A stretch of DNA of 64,000 bases, taken from assembly GCA_026008535.1 (NCBI GenBank), contig BRKX01000007.1, forward strand, positions 60,377,001-60,441,000. Reading direction: 5' to 3'. The DNA comes from Perilla frutescens (lineage: Eukaryota; Streptophyta; Magnoliopsida; Lamiales; Lamiaceae). Below, in pieces: positions 21,445 to 33,699 of the stretch. Each line of letters opens with the position of its first letter. Within the stretch, counting starts at the first letter, position 1. A program made the position numbers and the translations under genes. The notes below the pieces were generated by a model. That model did no database searches. It saw nothing but the letters and a program-made list of their open reading frames with translations, and was not told the origin of the DNA.

Positions 21445-23911
21445 ACTGGTATCAGAGCGGGTTTTGGCACTGTTCTAGAATTAATTCATGCATGAATTCG
21501 AACCACATGTATAAATTTGTTGATAAATTTATGTTCTTTAAATTTTCAGATTTATTGTTCATGTTTTTCGATTTTATGGTATTCAAAACTTGGAATAATT
21601 TTTGATGTATAATTCGAAAATTATAGTTTTGAATAAGCTTGAATTTTCGGCCACTATGAAATAGGATTTGGAATGATATTTGATGATCTTCAAATTTCCA
21701 GATTTTATGTCATATGTGAATCGAAAATTTGAGGATCAAATTTTTAAATTTGATGTTTAAAAAATTCCCTAATTTTGTGTTCTATATTTTCGATACCTAG
21801 AATTAAATTTGGATGGATTTTTGATCAAGATCAAAATTTCCAGATTTATTTTGGTAGAGGTTCGAAAATTTAGTTGATTAGAATTAGGATAAGTAATTTT
21901 TGGTGTATATCAAAAATTATCTAATTCTAATCTAGATAGGTTTGAAATTAGAATTTTAAATTTGGTAATTTTTGAAGTGGATCAAAATTTCCAGATTTAT
22001 TATTTGGTAAATTTCGAAACCTATGGTATTTATTTGGAATAGTTTTTTTATTAATGTCAAAATTTCCAAATGTGTTAACTTTATGTAATTTTCGAAATTA
22101 ATAAAATGATTTGGAGAAGATTTTGATAAAAATCAAATTTCCAGATTTGTTTATTGATGTGGATCGAAAATTACATGTGTTGGATTAAGATTTGATATTA
22201 TTTGATGTATATCTTAATTTACCTAATTTTAATCTAGATAGATTTGAAAATAGAATTTTAAATTTGGAAGAATTTGAAGTGGATCAAATTTCCAAATTTA
22301 TTATTTGGTAATTTTCGAAATCTATGTAATTAAAATTGGATAAGGTGGTTTTTTGGATATATACAAATAATTATCAAAATCCAATTGTGATAAGAATTTA
22401 ATATTGGATAAGTTTTGGAAGATTTTGGATTGGAATCAAATCTCCAAACTTTATCCTTAAAGATTTAGATTCTTATGGATAATATTTGGATTAGATTTTT
22501 GATTTATATCAATATATCCAATTATTATTTAATTAGGGTGGTTAGAAAATATTTAATAAATTTGGTGGATAATTATTAATAATTTCCAGATTTATTTTGA
22601 TGATATTTTCGAAATATACAAGATTTAAATTGGTGGATAATTATTTTAATTTCCAATTTTTATCTTGTGGATAATATCGAATTAATTAATTTAATTAATT
22701 GTAAAATTCGAATATTATTTAATATTCATGCATAGATATCATATGTTATTTTATGTGGATCATATAATACATGATTGTTGGATTTGTAGACTGTGTTTGT
22801 TTGCAGGTTTACCAACTATCATGGCTCATTTATTTTATGTGATGTATGTTTATGTTGAATGAATGTTTGGCCGTATGCCGGTTTGGCTACGTGATTTTAA
22901 TCCATGAGAAAATACATGGATTAGGTCTAGGTTTTATTTTACGTTGTTTTAATGTAATAGATATAAAGCTGTTAGGCCGACTTTTTGAGTTGTAATTTTT
23001 ATTCTAGAAATATTAGATTTTTCCTTTTGGAATGGATAGTCTGTATTGAATAAAGATCGGAGATCAACTCAAAGAAGGAAAGTGGTTTAGCACCAAAAAG
23101 GAAGGTTCACCGGTTCATGTCCCGAAACCCTAAATGGAGCTAGGATTTTCAGCGAGGCGCGGTCAAGGGGGCGGCGGTTCCTAGCCTGTTCCGAAGCTGA
23201 CTTTCCAGTTTTATCTCATCAATCAACATGAGATATAAGCCATGACAGTTGGAATATTACTGTTGCTTATTATGATGTTGAAGCATGCAATGGATGTTTA
23301 TCATTTTATGTGATGTTTGAATGTTCGATAATGGGATAAAATGAAACCTCAAACATAAATAACTAAGTGGGAGAGATTCATACCAAAGTATATAGAAATC
23401 TCATTCGGTCTCCATTAAAATCTGGTTTAATTGAGAAGTGATGGGCATGCGCGTTGACATCGGTCTTCCTCCATATCGGATGTGTCATATCACAGATTTC
23501 TCTAGAAATTAAATCTCCTAAATAGATAGCTGTAGAACATTATTAAGACTAACTGACTCCTCCATCTGGAGCGGTTAAATTCGAATATTGCTCTTGGTGT
23601 GAAGATAATGGTGTGCACACTTAGATGTAGTTTATTGATAAACGCCCACACGATCGTGGCTTATCAGTTAGACGATTACATGACCTTATTTAATCCGGCT
23701 ATTAATTTGCTTGTTGTAAGGAAACTCAACTGGAGGAAAATTAAAGGTTTAACCTATTTAAGAATGGATTTTATAAACGTCCACACTATCGTGACTTATA
23801 AAAGACGTTTTTAAAGTGTCGGTGGAAAAGTATATAATTTTTATGAGACTTTTGATTATATACTATTTATCCTAAACGTGTTATGTGACTGTACTACATG
23901 TTTAATTTCAG
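21272..23911 (+). other. Candidate leader intron of element F
   Basis: GTAAGT in U5 and TTTCAG ending at 23911, 16 nt before the gag ATG at 23928, as in A and also 2640 nt apart. In F's 3' LTR the equivalent hexamer reads GTATGT. Predicted only. Confidence 0.35.
21447..21458 (+). other. Primer-binding site of F (initiator Met tRNA)
   Basis: TGGTATCAGAGC two bases after the LTR, an exact match to the usual initiator-Met primer site. Confidence 0.95.
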
Positions 23912-23927
23912 TTATTTCATATCATCA
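21459..23927 (+). other. Untranslated leader of element F
   Basis: Homologous to A's leader. The periodic motif recurs at 21547, 21699, 21841, 21992, 22142, 22293, 22445 and 22587 (spacings 152, 142, 151, 150, 151, 152, 142). PPT-like motif at 23365-23375; hairpins at 23636-23666 and 23769-23803. No coding sequence. Confidence 0.75.
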
Positions 23928-26900
23928 ATGGCACTCTCGAATCTGTCCTCAATCCTCAAAGAAAACAAACTTGTCGGCGAAAACTACAATGACTGGATTC
24001 GTAACCTTAACTTAGTTCTTGTTGCTGAGGGACACAAGTTTGTACTTGAAGAGGTTTGTCCTCAGACGCCAGATGAGGATTCTAACGAAGCCCATAAGGT
24101 TGCATATGATAAGTGGGTTAGGTCTAATGAGATAGCGCGCTGTTACATCTTGGCATCTATGTCAAGTGTGTTGCAACATCAGCATGAGCCTATGAAAACC
24201 GCTTATGATATCATGTACAACCTTAGGCAGCTATTCGGTCATCAGAACCGCTCGACACGCTATTTGGCAATGAAGAAACTAATGGATACGAGAATGTCTG
24301 AGTCCACACCTGTTAGGGATCACGTTCTCATGATGATGGGGTATTTATCTGAGATCGAGACCTTGGGTAGAGAGCTAGATAGCGATTCACAAATCAACAT
24401 TGATCTTCATAGCTTGTCCTCGAAGTTTGAGCAGTTCAGGATGAATTTTAACATGATTAAAAGGGATGTCGGCCTGACTGAACTGCTCATAGATCTTCAG
24501 GCGGCTGAATTGTTCCAAAAGAGCAATCCTGAGGCCCACATAGCTGAAAAAGGAGTGTCTTTTTCTGGTGGAAAAAGGAAGAAAAGAAATGCACCTAAGA
24601 AGGCTGCAGATGAGACGCCTAAGGTGAAGAAGCCAAAGGCAAAGATTCCTCATGAGGAGTTCAAATCGAAGACTAAGTGCTTCAAGTGCGGCCAACCAGG
24701 TCACTGGAAGGCGGCGTGTCCTAACAAGAAGAAGAAGGGAGGTACATCTCACACTCTGGTTGTGGAAACATGTTTAGCAGCTTGTTCTACCCAGTCATGG
24801 GTAGTGGATACTGGAGCTACTGATCATGTTTGCATGTCTTTACAGGGGTTCCTAGTAAAAAGACAGCTGAGTGAGGACGAGATCACCGTCTACATGGGCA
24901 ATGCTACGAGAGTGGCGGCTGTTGCAGTGGGAGACGTTGTTTTACCTTTCAGTAGTGATAGAACTTTGGTTTTGAAAGATTGTCTTTATGTACCTGGTTT
25001 TAGGTGAAACTTGATTTCAGTTTCTAAATTGATTATGGATGGATATTCTGTTTCTTTTGATAACAAAGTAGTTATCTTTAGTGGTAAACATTTTATCTAT
25101 TCTGGCACATTGGATAGACACTTATACTTTCTTAAACCAACTGAAAACACTATGCATAGACAACTGTTGAATACATCGATCATAAACCCTAAGAAAAGAA
25201 AAGAACCTTCGGGATTGAATCAAACCTATCTTTGGCATCTAAGGCTAGGTCATATTAACTTTAAGAAGATACAAAGGCTTGTAAATGATGGACCATTGTC
25301 TTCTTTGGTACTGGAATCATTTCCTTTGTGTGAATCCTGTTTGGAAGGTAAAATGACCAAGCGTCCTTTCCAGTCAAAAGGAAATAGATCCGAAAGGCTA
25401 TTAGATTTAATTTACTCTGACCTATGCGGCCCTATGTCAGTTCAAGCTCGAGGAGGGTTCGAGTATTTCGTCACTCTCATTGATGATTACTCTAGATACG
25501 GTTATATCTACCTGTTACGTCGCAAGTCTGAATGCTTTGAGAAATTCAAAGAGTTTAAGGCGGAAGAGGAGAGACGAACAGGCAGAAGTATCAAGTCACT
25601 ATGTTCTGATCGTGGTGGCGAGTACCTCTCAAGCGAATTTAGGGATTACATGGCAGAGAGTGGGATTACATCCCAGTTGACTGCGCCTGGAACGCCACAG
25701 CAGAATGGCGTGGCGGAAAGAAGGAATCGTACATTGTTAAAGATGGTTAGATCGATGATGAGTTATTCTGAGTTGCCTGTTTCGTTCTGGGGATATGCCC
25801 TGGAAACTGCAGCCTATATTCTTAACTTGGTTCCATCGAAATCAGTTTCTGCTACACCTATAGAACTATGGACTGGACGAAAGCCCAGTTTGAACCATAT
25901 TCGGATTTGGGGTAGCCCAGCACACGTGTTGGACAAGGAAGCTGAAGAGGAAGACTGTGTCATAAACCACAAGCCAAAGAGTCACATCATCCTTGAGGAG
26001 TTAAGGGGTGGATCGAATCCTACACCGGTTGTACAAGAAGAGGAACCAGCAAACACTGCACAACGTGTCACAGAAGTACAGGAACTGCCTCGTCGTAGTG
26101 GGAGGGTTGTACGCCAACCTGATAGATTCATTGATCTGGGAGAGGCTTCAGATTTCCCAGAGGGTCTCAATGAATTGGATCCCAGGACCTATGACGAGGC
26201 AATTCGAGATAAAGATGCAGATTCTTGGAAAACTGCAATGGAGTCTGAGATTGGATCTATGGATCACAATCAAGTCTGGAAACTTGTAGAACCACTACAT
26301 GGGGTAAAATCCATTGGCTATAAGTGGGTCTACAAGCGCAAGAGAGGATCTGATGGGAAGGTTGAAACCTTCAAAGCTAGATTGGTGGCAAAAGGGTATA
26401 CTCAGAAAGAAGGGATCGATTATGAGGAAACCTTTTTGCCGGTAGCCATGCTTAAGTCAATCCGGATTCTCTTGTCTATTGCCGCTCATTTGGATTATGA
26501 GATCTGGCAGATGGATGTCAAGACGGCTTTCCTAAACGGAAGTCTTGAGGAAAACATTCACATGAAACAACCAGAGGGATTCATTGCTAAGGGCCAAGAG
26601 CACTTGGTGTGTAAGCTTAAGAGATCCATTTATGGACTTAAGCAAGCATCGAGGTCTTGGAACATCCGATTTGACGAGGTTATCCAGTCATATGGATTCG
26701 TGCAAAGTCTGGAAGAGAGTTGTGTGTACAAGAAATGTGACGAAAACGTGGTGGCATTCCTCGTACTTTATGTTGATGACATCTTGCTTATTGGAAACAG
26801 TAAGAAGGCGTTGTCAAACATTAGGGTGTGGCTGTCCGAGTAGTTCGATATGAAGGATCTGAGTGAAGCCAGAGATGTCCTTGGCATCAAGATCATTCGT

Positions 26901-27758
26901 GATCGCCAGAAAAGGATGTTATGTCTGTCCCAGACGACTTATATCGATACAGTGCTAGCTAGATTTGGCATGCAAGATTCCAAGAAAGGTTTTATACCTT
27001 ACAGGTATGGAATTCATCTATCCAAGGAAATGTTTCCCCAAACACAGTCTGAGATAGAAGAAATGAAGAAAGTACCATATGCTTCGGCTGTGGGAAGTTT
27101 GATCTATGCTATACTATGCACTAGGCCTGATATATGCTATGTCGTTGGCATGGTAAGCAGATATCAGTCTAACCTTGGACAAGGTCACTGGACTACGGTC
27201 AAAAACATTCTCAAGTACCTTAAACGGACTCGAGACTACATGTTGGTTTTCCGCTCTGATAGTCTAGTACCTTTGGGTTACACGGACTCAGATTTTCAAT
27301 CCGACAAAGATCAGAGTAAGTCTACCTCAGGCTATGTGTTTACACTAGGAGGTGGAGCCATCGCATGGAGGAGCATTAAGCAGAAATGCACTGCGGATTC
27401 CACCATGGAAGCTGAGTATGTAGCTGCCTCTGAGGCTGCAAAAGAGGCTGTCTGGCTCAGCGGGTTCCTAGTGGGCTTGGGCGTGGTTTCTGATTTGCCT
27501 AAGACTATCATGATATACTGTGATAACTCTGGTGCAGTGGCAAATTCGAAGGAACCCAGAGCCCACAAGGAAAGTAAACACATAGAGAGAAAGTACCATC
27601 TTATACGAGAAATCGTTAAGAGAGGAGACGTGGCGGTGGTCAAGATTGCATCTGAGGACAACCTGGCTGATCCATTCACGAAGAGCCTGGCGGCTAAGAC
27701 CTTTGATGGTCACTTGGAGAAAATGGGAGTGAGATGCAGACCCGGTAGCGCAGTTTGA
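23928..27758 (+). pseudogene. Copia gag-pol of element F, two stops and a deletion
   Basis: One frame, starting MALSNLSS. Gag, zinc knuckle CFKCGQPGHWKAAC, protease VVDTGAT, integrase, RT with YGLKQ and YVDD (26769-26780) and RNase H are all present in Copia order. TGA at 25005-25007 (CGA-to-TGA) falls between protease and integrase. TAG at 26841-26843 (CAG-to-TAG) falls after the RT palm. Compared with A, about 120 bp (40 codons) is missing in frame near 25945, between the integrase core and RT; in A this part contains the VGYPRGTKG motif. So F's integrase C-terminal region is shortened as well. Confidence 0.95.
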
Positions 27759-27824
27759 GTTGATAGTTTAAGATTGGAGAGTTTGTTAGTTAGTTATTAT
27801 GCTTGAAAGACATGCTTCAAGTAT

Positions 27825-27835
27825 AAGTGGGAGAT
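27825..27835 (+). other. Polypurine tract of element F
   Basis: AAGTGGGAGAT immediately before the 3' LTR. Confidence 0.85.
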
Positions 27836-29281
27836 TGTTAGTTTTGTATACTGGAAGACTCGTCTTTGTATACTTTTCTGATGATATGATGATATGAAAT
27901 GAAAGTTATTGTAGTCACTGTTTGTATTTAGATTATGTTCTATAATTGTTTTATGCAATGTTCCATATACTTACATTGTAGATGATATGGTGTGGGAAGT
28001 CACACGGTAAGATCATATCATTAGAACCTTGTAATGTATTAAAGAGCTCACGGCTTAGATGGTCCTGAACACACCATCGGTACACCGTAGAATAATCTGA
28101 TAAGTTAGTTTATCTTGACTAACTGATTATTCTAGTACACTAGTTAGTGTATTGAGGAGGATCACGATAGGATACTATTCTCTATCTCTGACCTAATTAT
28201 TGAGAGAATAAAGATCCACAGAGTTCAGGTTCTGAACTCATGTGATATTGGCGAGCATATGTGTGCGTTGTTTGTTACTTTGATTTATCAATGAATGAGA
28301 TCTTTTCGTAGATCAAATTCGATATCTTGGGTAATAACAATGTATACATGATGTCTCGAGCAGTATGCATGAGCACCGTGTCCTGGTGCGCCAGCTTGAT
28401 GATGTTCTCTTGAGGAAACACAAGTTCATGTTGAAACCCTGCAGGTGGAATTTATTCCTTACATGATAAAACTTGTGTGGTACGACTCAAGGTTTTAGAT
28501 GTTAATTAATTATAGCTGTCAGAGGCTTACATAATTAATTAATGAACATTATATTTTAAACACGGGGAATGGCTGGACTAAAGGAGAAAGCATATTCGTA
28601 AATATGTATTAAATTGGTAGGTCAGTTTTACTTATTCAGTGGAATAAAAGTAAAACTTAATTTATTTAATTATATCCTAGGTTTATTGGATATTGGATAT
28701 TAAATAAATTAGTGGGCCAAATTAATATTTTTCTAGATCCCTGTTGTAGCCCAATTGACTGAAAGTGGACTGGATATTGAACTTGAGATAGAGGCCCAGC
28801 CCAATAGGGCTGAAACATGAAATTTTCACCCCTCCCTATATATAAGGGGAGGGGGGCACGAAAATTTGATGATATTAATCATAGGAAATCAGCCCCTCTT
28901 AGTCTCTCAAAGTTATCCACAGATTTCACAACTCTATCTAGTAGATTTCAGCCCACTCTGAATCTAGATACAGTCCGGGAATACAACAGAAGATCTTGGA
29001 GTGGAATACTGTGGTGGTCGAAATTTTGAGTGCTAGGTGGCGCCAACTACAGTTCATTTAACAACAAGATTAGATCTTTAATCTTGTCCACAGACCGTCT
29101 ATCGATTTGTATGTAGATTCGTTTATATGTCTTCCGCTTTATTAGATTCGAATCTGCTTTGCATGCTTTTTGGTTAGACTGTGATAAACTTGCATGTTAC
29201 ATAAAATTATGATTTGCATGAACATGGATTAATGAATAACCAAATGATCCTGCGGTGGTTTAATTCGAAAAAACCCCAACA
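27836..29281 (+). repeat. Element F 3' LTR
   Basis: 1446 bp with the same ends as the 5' LTR, followed by the TAAAG duplication. Confidence 0.95.
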
Positions 29282-29911
29282 TAAAGTTCTATCAGCATGA
29301 CCCCTGAAAAATCCAAACTCAAGCAAAAATTCGGTTAACCGACTATACCAAGCTCTTGGAGCTTGTTTTAGTCCGTACAACGCTTTATGTAATTTCTACA
29401 CATGATTTGGATTGGTTGGGTCTTCAAAGCCTTTGGGTTGCTCTACGTATGCTCCATCTTCTAGTACACCATTAAGAAACGCTGCCTTAACATCCATTTG
29501 ATGAAGAGTAATGTTAAGATAACAGGCAATGGCAAACAATAACTTGATGGACTCAATTCGTGCAACTGGAGCAAAAGTCTCATCATAGTCAATGCCCTCT
29601 ACTTGAGTGTAACCTTGGGCAACTAAGCGGGCTTTATTTCTAATGACATTTTCAAATTCATCAGTTTTATTTTTCAATATCCACTTAGTTCCTATCACAT
29701 TTATCCCTGAAGGTCTAGGCACAAGTGTCCAGACTTTGTTTCTAACAAACTCAAGTAGCTCGGCTTGAATGGCACTAATCCAGAACTCATCTTTTAATGC
29801 TTCATTTACATTTTTGGGTTCAACCAAAGATAAGAAGACAACAGCACCAACTTCATTGAATACACAAGACATGCATACCATCCTTACCATTTCCTTGTAG
29901 TTAGCAGGAGT
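29282..29911 (-). pseudogene. Element C RT, N-terminal part
   Basis: The minus-strand frame runs through the RVT_2 signature region (ISAIQAELLEF, KARLVAQGYTQVEGIDYDE, HQMDVKAAFLNG). TAG at 29398-29396 replaces the residue before KLHKALYGLKQ. The frame then runs into the TAAAG duplication of F and continues at 19999. The first catalytic Asp (QMDVKAAFL) is present. Confidence 0.9.
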
Positions 29912-31185
29912 TTAACCTCTAGTTCTGACCCCTTCGTGTACATCTCCAATGATTTGATCAATTGGATGATCTTTGCGAATCTTCCTTGGTGGGTCTCTCC
30001 TAGTGTTTCCCTGAACTACTTTTGGAAATTCTAACTCGTTTAAGTGAGAAATTGATCCAGATCCTTCTGTAGTTGTATCCTCATCTGTTTCTGAAGTGGG
30101 CTCAACTTCAGTGTTAACTCTTCCTTCTAACTCAGTGATCTTTTCTGTCATTCCCTGTATCTCAATTAGATCGTTAGTATCTTCTTCAGGAGTGTATAAG
30201 CTGGAAAAATCATCAAATCTTACATTAACACTCTCCATAATAGTTTTTGTTCTGAGATTATAGACACGGTAAGCATGACTATTAAGATAATAATCGATGA
30301 ACACACCTTTATCACTTTTGGGATCAAATTTGAACAAATAATCCTTATCATTCAAAATGTAACAAACACAACCGAAAATATGTAGGTATTTAAGGTTGGG
30401 TTTTTTACCATTTAGAATTTTATATGACGTCATGGTGGTTCCGGTTCTTAAGTTTACACGATTACTTACATAGCATGCAGTGTTTAAAGCTTCAGCCCAA
30501 AAATGTTTGGACAACTTCTTAGAGTGTAACATGACAGTGTCCATCTCTTGCAAGGTCCTATTCTTTCTTTCAGCTATACCATTTCGCTGGGGTGTCTTAG
30601 GAGCAGAATATTCATGATGAATGCCTTCTTTTATGCAAAAGTTTATGAGTTGAAAATTTTCGAACTCCCTACCATGGTCAGATCTAATTCTTTTAATGCA
30701 AGAATGATAGAAGTTTCTAACCTTAGCATATAATTCTAAGAAAGCATCATAGGTTTCACCTTTATCACTTAGAAATTTTACCCAAGTGTACCTAGAGAGA
30801 TCATCGACAATCACAAAAGAATACCGTTTACCTCCAAGGCTTTCTACTTCAGCTGGCCCCATAAGATCCACGTGAAGCAATTCAAAGTAACTTTGAGTAG
30901 AAAAAGTTCTCTCTGAAGTTGTCACAACTGGATGTGAGGCTTTTACTTGTTTTCCTTTTTGACAGTCTCTACACAGTCTTGGATTTGAGATGTTCAGCTT
31001 TGGCACTCCAAGTACAACATTGAGTATCTGAAGATTCTCCATGTTGCGAAAATTGGTATGCCCCAATTTTTGATGCCAAAGTTGTACGTCATTTACCTGC
31101 GCACTCAAACAACCTTTTCTTTTAATTTTATAAATGTTGTTAGAAGATCTTACCCCATAGATTACATGTTTACCATCGGTGTCAA
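29912..31185 (-). pseudogene. Element C integrase
   Basis: Clear Copia integrase on the minus strand. The His-His-Cys-Cys N-terminus shows as WHQKLGH and CRDCQKGK. The core follows with HVDLMGP, IRSDHGREF and AERKNRTLQEM, so D, D and E are all present. A variable C-terminal stretch follows. TAA at 29914-29912 separates it from RT in the same frame. Upstream, the frame is cut by element E, which inserted between protease and integrase (GTCAA duplication at 31181-31185). Confidence 0.9.
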
Positions 31186-32116
31186 TGATGAAGACTCATA
31201 TTCGTGCTTTTTTCCTTTATTTTTTTACACCCTTTTAAGTGTTTAGTGTAGAGTCTAGTCTAGTTTTGGGGGTAAAGCTGATTGCAGGAAGATGAGGGCA
31301 CAAAACCACCACAACAGGCACAGACAGGTGCTATTTATGCTGAGGGCACAAAGGACTGATTTACCTGCCAAGGACCCAGTCAAAGTTGTTGCGAGAATTA
31401 CGCAACAGAATCGCGGGACAGCTCCTATATGCACGTGGAGGTGATGTGGCGGTCAGTTCTGAGTCTTGGGGAGGTCCAAACACGTTGGGAAGGAAGTGGG
31501 GACATCAGTAAGCTACTGGAGGCGCTAGGGTTTGTTGGTATCACTCCTAAAAATAAGGAAGAACATGGAGCATGAAGATGAGGAAGTGGAGGAGTGCAAG
31601 AACCCCTGCGTGGGTGAAATCTAGGCTGCTTGAAGCCTTAATTCAGTTGCTATAAATACTTTTACTTGTTTTTCATATAACACACTCGTTTTTACACCTC
31701 GAAGATACAATTTCCCATTTTCGTACTTAGTTTATTTACTGGATATTCTGTCTGCCTAAAGCTGGCGGTTTGCCCGCATAAAGGTAGTTCAGTTGTCTTG
31801 TTGGCAAAACTGAGGTTGGGCCCAGAAGTTAATTGAGTTATTTTCTTTCCAAGTAAGATGTCTTTTATCATTTCTTTTACTTCCGTTTCTATGTTTAGTG
31901 GCTAAGTATCCACTGTTCAAGTCAAAGTAATGGTCTAATCGGACTTTAACGCCTTAAGGGTTCACAATCTTAACTTGTTTTTCACTTAGACATAGGTAAA
32001 GGGTGGTTGGAGATGAAAGCGCGCATTTCTGATTAACTGGTACTAATGTTAGTTACGTGGGAGTGTATAGGTGACCCATGCCTGGATACCCACATAGTAA
32101 CAAGTCCGGGGGTGAC
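31186..32116 (+). repeat. Element E 5' LTR, left piece
   Basis: Matches the start of the 3' LTR at 53088 (TGATGAAGACTCATATT). It stops after GTGAC, the target duplication of D. Confidence 0.95.
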
Positions 32117-32405
32117 TGTGATACCCCGACCCTTTTGCTAAATTATAAATTATAATTTTAGTAAATGATTTCGAATTAATATTGTTGAATATTAATCATG
32201 TGCGTATGTTTGTATGTTAGGCCGTTATTTTATTTGCAGGTTGTCTCACTCGAGCCGGTACGTCATAGCACAGTGATGTTACACTGAGTATATAACATAA
32301 TTTAAATTTTAATACTAAAGTGTCGAGTTATATGATAATGAATGTTATTGCATTGAATTTTGTTTGCCAAAACCTTGAACGCCCTAACGCTGAGTTGATC
32401 GGGGG
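32117..32405 (+). repeat. Element D LTR 1, truncated
   Basis: The first ~289 bp of the LTR (TGTGATACCCCGACC...). It breaks off at GATCGGG and continues directly as pol sequence (GTTACTATAGAAG). A short GGG overlap marks the junction. Confidence 0.85.
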
Positions 32406-33665
32406 TTACTATAGAAGATTTATCGAGGGGTTTTCCAAGATAGCGAGTCCTTTGATAAGATTAACAAGAAAGGATGAGAAGTTTCAATGGAGTGAAAAGT
32501 GTGAGCAGAGTTTTCAAGAATTGAAGCGACGTCTCGTGTCAGCCCCAGTGTTGATTATTCCTGATGGGACGGAAGGCTTTGTCATCTATAGTGACGCCTC
32601 GAAGCAAGGACTTGGTTGTGTTTTGATGCAGCATGGAAAGGTAGTAGCGTATGCATCGAGACAGTTGAAGGTGCACGAGCATAATTATCCAAGTCTGCTC
32701 ATTTTCTTCCGGTGAAGATGACGTTTAGCATGGATCGATTAGCTCAAATTTATATCGATGAGATAGTACGTCTTCACGGCATTCTTGTGTCGATAGTGTC
32801 AGATCGTGACGCAAGGTTTACGTCCAAATTTTGGCGAAGTCTGCAAGAAGCTATGGGAACTCAGTTGAAATTTAGCACAACGTATCATCCTCTATCCGAT
32901 GGTCAGTCTGAGCGGACCATCCAGACGTTAGAAGACATGCTCCGCGCATGTGTCCTCGATTTTGGTGGAAGCTGGGAGAGCCACTTGCCACTCGTGGAGT
33001 TTGCTTACAATAATAGTTTCCAAGCGTCTATTGGAATGGCACCGTAAGAGGCTTTGTATGGGAGAAAGTGCAGATCTCCTATTCATTGGGATGAAGTGGG
33101 AGAAAGTCGACTCTTAGGCCCCGAGATCATTGAGAAGATGGTGGAAGTAATTGAGAAGATAAGAAGAAGAATCAAGGTAGCTCAAGATCGTCAGAAATCC
33201 TATGCCGACACAAAGAGAAAAGATGTGAGCTTTGAGATTGGTGATAAAGTGTTCTTGAATATTGCACCCATGAGAGGAGTGGTTAGATTTGGGAAAAAGG
33301 GTAAGTTGCAGCCACGTTATGTGGGACCGTTCGAGATTCTAGAGAAAGTAGGTGATGTTGCCTATCGCCTAGCACTACCTCCGGATTTGGCAGGTGTGCA
33401 CGATGTTTTCCATGTGTCGTTGCTAAGACAATATGTGTCTAACCCTAGTCATGTCATTTCATATGGCACGGTGCAAGTTTCTAAGGACTTGACGTATGAA
33501 GAAGTCCCAGTTGCTGTGTTAGATAGAAGAGTTCATACTCTTCGAACCCGTGAGGTTCCTTTAATAAAAGTGCAGTGGAGTCGGCACGGACCTGAAGAGG
33601 CCACTTAGGAGAAAGAAGTTGATATCTTAGGTCGATATCCAAATGTAACAGAAATGTTAGGCTAA
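32406..33665 (+). pseudogene. Element D internal copy 1, deleted pol remnant
   Basis: It starts in the RT thumb (YYRRFIEGFSKIASP) and continues to the start of RNase H (YSDASKQGLGCVLMQHG). At about 32692 it jumps to integrase, compared with the full copy at 39075 to about 39893. The junction shares CCAA, so RNase H and the integrase N-terminus are missing and the frame changes. The integrase core (SDRDARFT, DGQSERT), a TAA at 33045-33047 (expected Tyr) and the chromodomain (DRRVHTLR, IKVQWSRHG) follow. TAG at 33606-33608 replaces the chromodomain Trp. Not functional. Confidence 0.9.
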
Positions 33666-33699
33666 TTTCGAGGACGAAATTTTTAAAAGTTGGGGAGAT

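Larger units (their letters stand above)
20000..29281 (+). mobile_element. Copia element F, full length
   Basis: A 9.3-kb sister of element A, flanked by TAAAG at 19995-19999 and 29282-29286. It inserted in C's RT gene. The LTRs (about 1445 bp) differ at roughly 45 positions by eye (about 3 percent), so it is older than A. The organisation is identical to A. The polyprotein has two stops and a 120-bp in-frame deletion relative to A. Confidence 0.95.

Noticed and set aside
18900..31185. Several separate minus-strand Copia fragments
   Set aside because: Breaks coincide with target duplications of A, F and E and the pol order continues, so one element C is simpler.
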